Origin: JAJXWB01 sp047605445
Lineage (GTDB): Bacteria; Pseudomonadota; Alphaproteobacteria; Rhizobiales; Beijerinckiaceae
Length of the DNA: 6,294 nt
Assembly (NCBI GenBank): GCA_047605445.1
Contig: JASGFP010000164.1
Span: 1-6,294 of the forward strand
Direction of reading: 5' to 3'
Position numbers and translations under genes: made by a program. A model generated the notes under the pieces. The model was not told the DNA's origin, searched no databases, and saw only the letters and a list, made by a program, of their open reading frames with translations. Shown one piece after another: positions 1-5,368 of this stretch; position 1 is the stretch's first letter; each line of letters starts with the position of its first letter.

Positions 1-394
1 GGCCGCCGTAGAAATGCTTCTCCTTGGAGAACATGTGCATGGAGCCGCCCTTGCCTTTCGACAGGCCGCCGCGGCGTCCGGTGAGTTCGGCCATCACGCC
101 CTTGGGGTCGAGACCGCAGGCGAGCATGTGGCCATGATCGCGGTATGAGGTGATCGTCTGGTCCGAGGGACGCGCCGCCATGGAAACGCCGACGACGACC
201 GCTTCCTGGCCGATGTAGAGATGACAGAAGCCGCCGATGAGGCCCATGCCGTACATCTGGCCGGCTTTTTCCTCGAAGCGGCGGATGAGGAGCATTTCGC
301 GATAGGCGCGAAGCTCTTCCTCCCTGCTGAAAGCCGGTACGGCCGGTTCGGCGTCAGCCTCGGATTTGCTGCGTGATTTGGCGTTGCCCGCCAT
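1..394 (-). CDS. pdhA: Pyruvate dehydrogenase E1 component, alpha subunit (partial, N-terminal 131 codons)
   Basis: This is the thiamine-diphosphate-dependent E1 alpha subunit. With E1 beta it decarboxylates pyruvate and passes the acetyl group to the lipoyl domain of E2 in the cytoplasmic pyruvate dehydrogenase complex. The visible part reads as a typical alphaproteobacterial PdhA. A charged, low-complexity N-terminus (about residues 1-22) precedes the helix with LLIRRFEEKAGQMYGMG (35-51). Then come GGFCHLYIGQEA (54-65), SYRDHGHMLACG (83-94) and the glycine-rich GRRGGLSKGKGGSMHMF (106-122). The diphosphate-binding GDG..N motif and the rest of the roughly 340-residue protein lie beyond the left edge. 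The ATG at 392-394 is chosen because a GGAGGA ribosome-binding site (401-406) sits 6 bases upstream. The gene follows the ftsB-like gene, a common alphaproteobacterial arrangement in which pdhB and the E2 gene usually follow. Alternative members of the 2-oxoacid dehydrogenase E1 alpha family (branched-chain, acetoin) are less likely given the motif match and neighbour. Confidence 0.95.
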   Translation of the reverse strand, partial: MAGNAKSRSKSEADAEPAVPAFSREEELRAYREMLLIRRFEEKAGQMYGMGLIGGFCHLYIGQEAVVVGVSMAARPSDQTITSYRDHGHMLACGLDPKGVMAELTGRRGGLSKGKGGSMHMFSKEKHFYGG

Positions 395-491
395 GGCGCT
401 TCCTCCGTCCGCGTTTCCTCTTCTTGCGTCAAAGCTAGCGCAGGCCCGGAATTTTGACGAGGGGCCACAAACCGACAGACATGTCAGGGAA

Positions 492-507
492 GCTGACTTA
501 TTTCAGC
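492..507. repeat. Short inverted repeat, possible third degenerate operator copy
   Basis: GCTGA (492-496) and TCAGC (503-507) form a 5-bp inverted repeat around a 6-base centre. Read on the plus strand, ACTTATTTCAG (496-506) resembles ACTTGATTTCAG in the better repeat at 520-536, with one base deleted. It may therefore be a weaker third copy of that element. It is not followed by a T-run on the minus strand, so it is not a convincing terminator for the ftsB-like gene. Confidence 0.35.
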
Positions 508-509
508 AG

Positions 510-537
510 GTTACAAACGTAACTTGATTTCAGTTAA
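510..537 (-). promoter_or_regulatory. Weak candidate sigma-70 promoter for pdhA
   Basis: On the minus strand TTAACT (532-537, 4 of 6 to the -35 consensus) is followed after 16 bases by TGTAAC (510-515, 4 of 6 to the -10 consensus). It lies in the most AT-rich stretch of the window and would give a pdhA leader of roughly 110 bases. The palindromic repeat at 520-536 covers its spacer and most of the -35 hexamer. The assignment is weak and rests on hexamer match and position only. Confidence 0.3.
520..536. repeat. 17-bp palindromic repeat, copy 1 (putative operator)
   Basis: The sequence TAACTTGATTTCAGTTA has TAACT and AGTTA arms around 7 bases. It matches copy 2 at 549-565 at 14 of 17 positions, with all three differences in the centre. 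Conserved arms with a variable core, in a non-coding spacer upstream of a metabolic operon, are what a dimeric transcription factor's binding site looks like. I do not recognise the factor. The arms do not match the GntR-type PdhR site of gamma-proteobacteria as I know it. Confidence 0.55.
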
Positions 538-548
538 TTCACATTTTT

Positions 549-565
549 TAACTTGAAACCAGTTA
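549..565. repeat. 17-bp palindromic repeat, copy 2 (putative operator)
   Basis: The sequence TAACTTGAAACCAGTTA has the same TAACT/AGTTA arms as copy 1 and begins 29 bp further on. Its last three bases form the stop codon (TAA on the minus strand) of the ftsB-like gene, so copy 2 overlaps the end of that coding region by 3 bp. On the minus strand it lies just upstream of the candidate pdhA promoter. Confidence 0.55.
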
Positions 566-886
566 CTTCTTCGCGGCGTCTGGCAGGACGATCACGACTT
601 CGTTCTTCTGGATGCGTCCGAGTTCGTTTCGGGCCTGCTCGTCCAGGAGGTCGCGATCTATGGTCTCGCCGCGCACGAGGTCGATATTGTGCTTCCAGCG
701 TGCGCGCTCGGCGCGCAATCCATCGAGCGTCGTCTGCAATTCCGCGACTTTCTCGGCATTTTCGTCGCGCGTCTTCAGGCCGCGCTGGCCGTGGATCGCG
801 TGCCAGACGAAATAGCCCGAGACCAGCGCCGCGAAGACGTGGAAAACGACCGGAGCGATATTGGCGGTGAGCCGCGAGCGAACCAT
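563..886 (-). CDS. ftsB: Septum formation initiator family protein (FtsB/DivIC-like)
   Basis: This is a small bitopic cell-division protein of the FtsB/DivIC family. Family members form a coiled-coil complex with FtsL and FtsQ at the division septum and help to activate peptidoglycan synthesis. The 107-residue product shows the family layout. A short basic N-terminus is followed by one transmembrane segment (about residues 10-28). A heptad-like coiled-coil region (about 39-70) comes next, then the conserved tail with DRDLLDEQARNELG and a final KNEVVIVL strand. The ATG at 884-886 is preferred. An in-frame TTG two codons upstream (890-892) is possible, and no clear Shine-Dalgarno sequence precedes either one. 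The gene lies 72 bp after popZ and 168 bp before pdhA. FtsB next to pdhA is common in alphaproteobacteria, usually with eno on the other side, but here popZ takes that place. The symbol is by family similarity; true FtsB function in this group is inferred. Confidence 0.88.
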   Translation of the reverse strand: MVRSRLTANIAPVVFHVFAALVSGYFVWHAIHGQRGLKTRDENAEKVAELQTTLDGLRAERARWKHNIDLVRGETIDRDLLDEQARNELGRIQKNEVVIVLPDAAKK

Positions 887-958
887 GAACAATGGTTGGA
901 CGAAGACGGTGAACGCCGCGTTAAGATTTCGCGCGTATCGCGCTCGGGCCCAGCGAAA

Positions 959-1819
959 TCAACGCCCGCCGCGCGCGACCCGCTCGATCTCGGCGCGCAC
1001 GAGGCGCTCGACCATCACGGGAAGATTGTCGTCGAGCCATTGCTTGAGCATCGGCCGCAGCATTTCGCGCACATGGCGGTCGATGGATTCCGCGCCGGCC
1101 ATTTGCACGCTCGCGGACAAAGCCTGGAAAGCCGACGCGACGGACGCATTTGCTTCGGCCGACAGAATGGCGCCGGCGTCTGCCGGCAGCGAAGCCGCAT
1201 GAACGGCGTGACCGTCATCCACGAACTCGGCGTGATGGGACGCTTGCGGCTCGGCCGCGGCGCGTTCGTCATAGGCCTCATCATGCGGGACGGGGCTCAC
1301 TTCCATGTCCGCGGCGTCATCCGCGAATGCCGGGTCCGCCAGCTCGGATGCCGGCGCCGGATCGCCGCCCTCTTCCGGTTCGTAATCCGCATCCTGCGAT
1401 TCGGATTGCGACCATTCGCGGCCGCGGTCGGCGAACGACGCCATCTCGGCTTCCTCGAGCCGAATGTCGGCGTATTCGATCTCGGCCACGGTGGCCGGCG
1501 CCCCTTCGTCCACCGCAGTTTCGACTGCGTCCTCCAAGTCTGCCGCCAAAGACTCGGTCGCCGGCGGCTCGACCGGCGCTTCGTCTTCGGTTTCCTCCGC
1601 GGGCGCCGGAACAGGCGCAGGCGGCGCGAAGGTCGCGACATTGGTCTCGAAGAGACGCGGCGGCGAAAGCGTCCTGCTCAGCGGCAACGCGTCGTCGTCG
1701 GCGATGATCTTGCGGATGGAAGCGAGAATCTCTTCCATCGAAGGCTCGTGCGCGCGGCGTTCGCTTTCGACCGACGCGGGGATCGGAACCGGATTGAAAG
1801 GAGCATTGGCTGCGGTCAT
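959..1819 (-). CDS. popZ: Polar organising protein PopZ (DUF2497 family)
   Basis: PopZ assembles a ribosome-free microdomain at the cell pole. It tethers the ParB/parS centromere and recruits cell-cycle regulators in alphaproteobacteria. The 286-residue product has the diagnostic three-part layout. The N-terminal binding helix contains EPSMEEILASIRKIIADDD (25-43). A long, acidic and proline/alanine-rich segment that should be disordered spans about residues 50-235. The C-terminal oligomerisation helices include REMLRPMLKQWLDDNLP and end in MVERLVRAEIERVARGGR. The linker is much longer than that of Caulobacter PopZ (177 residues in total, from memory), as in other Hyphomicrobiales. The ATG at 1817-1819 is chosen over an in-frame GTG at 1877-1879 because the conserved part begins soon after it, and a weak GCAGG lies about 6 bases upstream. 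It follows tolC on the same strand, a usual pairing in this group, but the valS gene normally expected downstream is absent. Confidence 0.92.
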   Translation of the reverse strand: MTAANAPFNPVPIPASVESERRAHEPSMEEILASIRKIIADDDALPLSRTLSPPRLFETNVATFAPPAPVPAPAEETEDEAPVEPPATESLAADLEDAVETAVDEGAPATVAEIEYADIRLEEAEMASFADRGREWSQSESQDADYEPEEGGDPAPASELADPAFADDAADMEVSPVPHDEAYDERAAAEPQASHHAEFVDDGHAVHAASLPADAGAILSAEANASVASAFQALSASVQMAGAESIDRHVREMLRPMLKQWLDDNLPVMVERLVRAEIERVARGGR

Positions 1820-2007
1820 TTGCGCCTGCGTTCTCGACCTGCGCGCTGTCCAGATCGCTGCGGCCGGCAGCGAAGCCACGAATCACGCGTTACAAAGCGT
1901 GTGAAGATTCTCATGCGGTCCGGCGGGGCGCAACACGCGCGCCCGCAATGCCTGTGGACTGCATGGCCGGATGCGAGACCGATTCACGGCGCGCGTATCG
2001 CTGCGCC
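1820..2007. other. tolC-popZ intergenic spacer with three GANTC sites
   Basis: This 188-bp spacer should hold the popZ promoter and the 3' end of the tolC transcript. I see no hairpin followed by a T-run for tolC and no convincing -35/-10 pair. It does contain three GANTC sequences (1880-1884, 1906-1910, 1981-1985). GANTC is the target of the cell-cycle methyltransferase CcrM in alphaproteobacteria. It also contains the inverted repeat listed at 1884-1901. Confidence 0.5.
1884..1901. repeat. 18-bp imperfect inverted repeat upstream of popZ
   Basis: CACGC (1884-1888) and GCGTG (1897-1901) are perfectly complementary arms. TT (1890-1891) and AA (1894-1895) also pair, leaving one mismatched pair and a two-base centre. 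It lies 65-82 bases upstream of the popZ start, a plausible operator position. As RNA it could also be a small hairpin at the end of the tolC transcript, but no T-run follows. Confidence 0.4.
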
Positions 2008-3501
2008 TTACCGGCCGTCGGGCGTCCGCACGCCGATGAACTTGTTCTTCACCTGATCGAGATGGACGGTCGGATCGTACATCTGCGCGGTAAGGTTCAG
2101 GCGCGACGCCGACAGATGGCCCATCGCAGCAAGCACCGCATAGGAGGCGACGACGCGATCGCGCTGCGCGGTGACGAGCAGCACGCGCGCGTTGAGCAAC
2201 GTCTGCTGCGCGGTCAGCACGTCGAACGTCGTGCGTTGGCCGACCTTGGCCTCCTCGCGGATGCCGTTCAGCGCGATTTCCGCCGCGGTGACGGCCGCTT
2301 GTCCCGAAATCAGCTGCGCGCGCGCCGTCTCCAGCTGACCCCAGTTGGTGACGACGAGGGCGCGAACCTGGTCGCGCGCGAGATCGGCGGCAAGCCGGGC
2401 CTGGCCAACCTGCTCCTTCGCCTGGCGGATAGAGGCGTATTCCGCTCCGCCCTGATAGAGCGGCACGTTGAGCTGGCCAGTGACGGACGCCTGGAACAAT
2501 TTCTGACCGGTGAAGCCCTGATAGTCCAGCGAGCGGTTGACCGAGCCGTTGACCGAGAGCGTGGGATAGAGCGCGGCTTCCGCCACCTTCACGGCGTAGG
2601 CCGCGACATCGACATTGTGCAGGGCCGAGCCGATGGCGGGGTGCTCCACCTGCGAAATATCGACGGCGGCCTTGAGCTGCCTCGGGAGCATCGCTTCGAC
2701 GCTCTTGGCCGGAGACAGGCTCTTCGGCTCGATGCCGACATATTGCCGGAAGGCCGCGACGGAGGCGCGAAGGTTCGCTTGCGCGGCGAAGAAATCGGAG
2801 CGCGATTGCGCGAGGCTCGCCTCCGCCTGCGCGACGTCGGTGCGGGTGACCTCGCCGACCTGGAAACGGTCGCGAGTCTGGCGCAGCTGCTCTTCGAGAA
2901 CGCTGATGTTGTTCTTGCGCAGGTTCACGATGGCCGTGTCGCGCAACACGTTCATGTAGGACGTGGCCGCGTTGAGCAGGATGGTCTGCTCGGTGTTGCG
3001 CATCGTCTCGCGCGCGCCGAAGGCCTGCGATTCGGCCTGGCGCACGGAGTTGAGCGTCTTGAAGCCGTCGAACAGCGTCTCGGATGCGGTAATGCCATAG
3101 CCGCGCGGATTGGCGTCGTCGTATTTGGCGCCGTTGGGACGCGTGCGGACCGGATGCTGCTCGTCGATGCGGGTCGGCGCGGCGCGAACGTAGGTGTAGG
3201 CGGCGCCGACGTTGGCGGTGGCGTTGACCTTGGGCAGCCAGCCGGATTTAGCCTTCGGGATGTTTTCATCCAGGCCGCGCACCGCTGCGCGCTGCTGGTT
3301 GATGTCCGGATTGCCGGAATAGGCGCGCGCAAGGGCGCTGGACATGGTTTCCGCCTGCGCCGGCGCGGCGGCTAGCAGCGCGACGGCCACGCCCGACAGC
3401 GCCAACGTCCGGATCGAAACACCCTTGGAACCGCAAAGCCCGGCGCATCGGCCGGCGCGAACCGCAGGGAAGCCGGCCGGAGCCGCTTCACGCATTGGCA
3501 T
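2008..3501 (-). CDS. tolC: TolC family outer-membrane channel protein
   Basis: This is a trimeric outer-membrane channel-tunnel of the TolC type. It forms the exit duct of tripartite efflux pumps and type I secretion systems. The 497-residue product has a signal peptide whose hydrophobic core (about 33-46) ends in APAQA, with cleavage predicted before E51. The mature protein opens with the family pattern ALARAYSGNPDINQQRAAVR (56-75) and GWLPKVNA (87-94). Two tandem outer-membrane-efflux repeats follow, with strand motifs TLFDGF (142-147) and LNVPLYQGG (344-352). The matching helical motifs are VGEVTRTDV (215-223) and VGQRTTFDVL (420-429). The ATG at 3499-3501 is chosen because GAGGG (3510-3514) lies 8 bases upstream. 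The reading frame stays open further upstream but has no family similarity there. The n-region of the signal peptide is unusually long (about 31 residues). No inner-membrane pump or adaptor gene is next to it, as usual for a general-purpose TolC. Confidence 0.93.
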   Translation of the reverse strand: MPMREAAPAGFPAVRAGRCAGLCGSKGVSIRTLALSGVAVALLAAAPAQAETMSSALARAYSGNPDINQQRAAVRGLDENIPKAKSGWLPKVNATANVGAAYTYVRAAPTRIDEQHPVRTRPNGAKYDDANPRGYGITASETLFDGFKTLNSVRQAESQAFGARETMRNTEQTILLNAATSYMNVLRDTAIVNLRKNNISVLEEQLRQTRDRFQVGEVTRTDVAQAEASLAQSRSDFFAAQANLRASVAAFRQYVGIEPKSLSPAKSVEAMLPRQLKAAVDISQVEHPAIGSALHNVDVAAYAVKVAEAALYPTLSVNGSVNRSLDYQGFTGQKLFQASVTGQLNVPLYQGGAEYASIRQAKEQVGQARLAADLARDQVRALVVTNWGQLETARAQLISGQAAVTAAEIALNGIREEAKVGQRTTFDVLTAQQTLLNARVLLVTAQRDRVVASYAVLAAMGHLSASRLNLTAQMYDPTVHLDQVKNKFIGVRTPDGR

Positions 3502-3699
3502 CACATTAACCCTCGCCCGCCGCCCGAAGGCGACGTCCTGTTCAGATCGGCGGTCCGAGCCGCCTGTTAACACGACAGTTTAGCGCCGTACGAACCAATT
3601 GCATCCCGCCCGGCGCGATGACCACAAGAAACTGCGGGCACGCTGCAAAAATACGACACACAAGCCGACGCAGCGAAACATCGCCCGCGGGGCTCCGGA
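3502..3699. other. Spacer between methyltransferase gene and tolC
   Basis: This 198-bp non-coding stretch should hold the tolC promoter and leader. No -35/-10 pair is convincing. On the minus strand, CGCTGC and GCAGCG (3670-3675 and 3641-3646 on the plus strand) form a 6-bp inverted repeat around 23 bases, with a five-T run inside the loop. That is not a normal terminator shape. The part nearest tolC carries its GAGGG ribosome-binding site (3510-3514). I see no small gene here. Confidence 0.4.
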
Positions 3700-4398
3700 T
3701 CAGAACACGAAAGCCGGCGGCGCTGCGAATTCCGGGATCAGCTTGCCGGAGGTTTCGAAAAGGGACCGCTCCGAAACAGCATCTCCATCCTTGCGGAACA
3801 GGAATGCGCGCGATGCGCCTGCCGCATGGGGCCGCAGCAGGACCATACGGCCGCCCGAGGCCAGCTGGGCGATCAGCCTGTCCAGGCCGTCCTGCGTCGC
3901 GCCGTTGACGACGATGACGTCGAAGGGCCCCTTCCCCGCCGCGCCGTCGACCAGCGGGCCGCATACCGCCTCGACATTGCCGAGGCCGAGCGACTGGAAG
4001 TTGGCCGCGGCGGCCTTCGACAGCGCCTCGTCCGATTCGAGCGCGACGACAGAAGCTGCGAGGCCGGACAGGATGGCTGCGGTATAGCCCGTGGCGCCGG
4101 CGACATCGAGAACGCGGTCGGCGGGGCCGATATCGCAGGCCTGGATCAGCCGCGCCAGCGCCAGCGGCACCAGCATCGCCCGCGCGCCCTTGCCGCCGGC
4201 CAGCGGAAAGGCCAGTTCGAGATCGGAATAGGCGACGGGCTCGAAGCCCGCCGGGATGAATTTTTCCCGGGGGACTTCCAGAAAACTGCCGAGGATGCGC
4301 TGATCGGTGACGCCGAAGGGCCGGATCTGGCATTCGATCGCGGTGCGGCGCAGGGCGGCAAAGGATTCGGCGGAACCGGCGGCTTCCTGACCCTGCAT
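3700..4398 (-). CDS. PCMT-family (protein-L-isoaspartate O-methyltransferase-like) methyltransferase
   Basis: This SAM-dependent methyltransferase-like protein belongs to the protein-L-isoaspartate O-methyltransferase superfamily, cytoplasmic, 232 residues. The N-terminal part has the family pattern IECQIRPFGVTDQRIL (21-36) and VPREKFIP (42-49). The Rossmann fold begins with DRVLDVAGATGYTAAIL (94-110), has an acidic residue after beta-2 in VVALESD (117-123), and a later strand PFDVIVVNGA followed by GGRMVLL. Two points argue against a standard Pcm repair enzyme. The SAM-binding GxGxG is AxAxG here (A100, A102, G104). The usual substrate-site stretch with a TISQP-like core is replaced by AFPLAGGKGARAMLVP (63-78). 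Proteins of this kind are often annotated as isoaspartyl methyltransferases and sit beside tolC in Hyphomicrobiales, but their substrate is not established, so I give no gene symbol. The start ATG (4396-4398) has GGGAG (4405-4409) 6 bases upstream and a good promoter at 4458-4486. Confidence 0.85.
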   Translation of the reverse strand: MQGQEAAGSAESFAALRRTAIECQIRPFGVTDQRILGSFLEVPREKFIPAGFEPVAYSDLELAFPLAGGKGARAMLVPLALARLIQACDIGPADRVLDVAGATGYTAAILSGLAASVVALESDEALSKAAAANFQSLGLGNVEAVCGPLVDGAAGKGPFDVIVVNGATQDGLDRLIAQLASGGRMVLLRPHAAGASRAFLFRKDGDAVSERSLFETSGKLIPEFAAPPAFVF

Positions 4399-4457
4399 CG
4401 AACGCTCCCGTCGGAGGTGGCGCGGGCGCGCGCAGCGCCCGTTGGAATCGAAGCTGG

Positions 4458-4486
4458 CTTATATGGCCTGCCAGTCAGCCTGTCCA
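4458..4486 (-). promoter_or_regulatory. Sigma-70-type promoter for the methyltransferase gene
   Basis: On the minus strand TGGACA (4481-4486, 5 of 6 to the -35 consensus) is followed by exactly 17 bases and TATAAG (4458-4463, 5 of 6 to the -10 consensus). Transcription would start near 4451 and give a leader of about 50 bases before the ATG at 4398. This is the best promoter match in the window. It lies in the divergent spacer shared with pheC, for which no equally good plus-strand promoter is visible. Confidence 0.65.
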
Positions 4487-4547
4487 CGCGATCGCGCTTG
4501 CCGGCGACGGCGAATGAGCTACCAATTCGTCGCGTCTGGAGGACTTC

Positions 4548-5336
4548 ATGCGGCTTGGTCTGACGCGACTCGTTTTCGGCCTCGGCGTCTTGTGCGCGAT
4601 GCTCGGCGGGGCGTCCGCCGAGGAACCGGCGAGCCTGCTCGACCGGATTCTGGCGCGCGGCGTCCTGCGGGTGGGCACCACCGGCGACTACAAACCCTTC
4701 ACATGGCGCAATCCGGAAACGGGCCGGTTCGATGGGATCGACATCGAGCAGGCGGAGGCGCTCGCAGCCGCTCTGGGGGTGAAGGCGGAGTTCGTCCAGA
4801 CCGCCTGGCCGACGCTGGCGGCGGATTTCGAGGCCGGGAAATTCGACGTGGCCATGGGCGGCGTCTCCATCACCTTCGACCGCGCGCGAAAAGGCTATTT
4901 CTCGATCCCTTATCTGCGCGAAGGCAAGACGCCGATCGCGCGCTGCGGCGATGTCCAGCGTTTTGGCGAAATCGTGGAGATCGACCGGCCGGACGTGCGT
5001 GTCGTGGTCAATCCCGGCGGCACGAACGAGCGGTTTGCGCGCGCCCATTTCAAGGCGGCGCCGATCCGGGTCTTTCCGGACAATCGCGCCATATTCGACG
5101 AGATCGCCGCAGGACGCGCCGACGTGATGGTGACCGACGTCTCCGAGACCAGGTTCCAGGCGCGCCAGCATCCCGGCGTGTTGTGCCCTGTCCATCCCGA
5201 CAAGCCCTTCGACTTCGCGGAAAAGGCCTATTGGATGCCGCGCGACGCGCCGTTGAAGGCCTTCGTCGACACATGGCTGCACATGTCGCTTGCCTCGGGC
5301 GGATTCGCCGCGATAACGAGGAAATGGATGGACTGA
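4548..5336 (+). CDS. pheC: Periplasmic cyclohexadienyl dehydratase (prephenate/arogenate dehydratase), PheC-like
   Basis: The enzyme decarboxylates and dehydrates prephenate to phenylpyruvate, or arogenate to phenylalanine, on a solute-binding-protein fold exported to the periplasm. The 262-residue product has a signal peptide (about 1-24, ending GASA) and a mature chain matching what I recall of Pseudomonas aeruginosa PheC almost throughout. Key stretches are LLDRILARGVLRVGTTGDYKPF (in part, 30-51), FSIPYLREGKTPI (118-130), NPGGTNERFARA (155-166), TDVSETR (196-202) and PFDFAEKAYWMPRD (220-233). E200 in the TDxxE motif probably corresponds to the catalytic glutamate of the Pseudomonas enzyme. 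That alignment is from memory. C133 and C213 could form a disulfide. GGAGGA (4538-4543) precedes the ATG by 4 bases. No ABC permease or ATPase gene is adjacent, which supports enzyme over transport receptor. An amino-acid-binding transport protein is the main alternative. It is probably co-transcribed with the DUF4337 gene 32 bp downstream. Confidence 0.85.
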   Translation: MRLGLTRLVFGLGVLCAMLGGASAEEPASLLDRILARGVLRVGTTGDYKPFTWRNPETGRFDGIDIEQAEALAAALGVKAEFVQTAWPTLAADFEAGKFDVAMGGVSITFDRARKGYFSIPYLREGKTPIARCGDVQRFGEIVEIDRPDVRVVVNPGGTNERFARAHFKAAPIRVFPDNRAIFDEIAAGRADVMVTDVSETRFQARQHPGVLCPVHPDKPFDFAEKAYWMPRDAPLKAFVDTWLHMSLASGGFAAITRKWMD

Positions 5337-5368
5337 AGCGTCGGTTTGGCGCTGATCGGGGGAACAAC

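Noticed and set aside
94..468. Minus-strand open frame of 124 codons overlapping the start of pdhA
   Set aside because: It is an out-of-frame shadow of pdhA with Ser/Arg-rich composition and no recognisable similarity.
478..485. Perfect 8-bp palindrome GACATGTC in the pdhA leader
   Set aside because: It is too short to separate from chance, and the flanking bases do not extend the symmetry.
534..551. Possible CtrA box (TTAA...TTAA) upstream of pdhA
   Set aside because: The two TTAA halves are 10 bases apart, whereas the CtrA site needs 7. They are better explained as parts of the two palindromic repeats.
689..2056. Long open frame of 455 codons on the plus strand across ftsB and popZ
   Set aside because: It is antisense to two well-recognised genes, rich in Arg and His as expected from reverse-complement GC-rich codons, and shows no domain I recognise.
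1948..3375. Open frame of 475 codons on the plus strand opposite tolC
   Set aside because: It mirrors the codons of a clear TolC gene. The composition is Arg/Gly/Leu-rich and there is no family similarity or good ribosome-binding site.
3641..3675. Inverted repeat with internal T-run as terminator of the methyltransferase gene
   Set aside because: The stem is only 6 bp with a 23-base loop, and the T-run lies inside the loop, not after the stem.
4498..4525. Plus-strand promoter TTGCCG-N16-TACCAA for pheC
   Set aside because: The -10 hexamer matches the consensus at only 3 of 6 positions and no other support is visible.
4146..5282. Open frame of 378 codons on the minus strand opposite pheC
   Set aside because: It spans the divergent promoter region, overlaps the methyltransferase gene in another frame and is antisense to a well-supported PheC-like gene.
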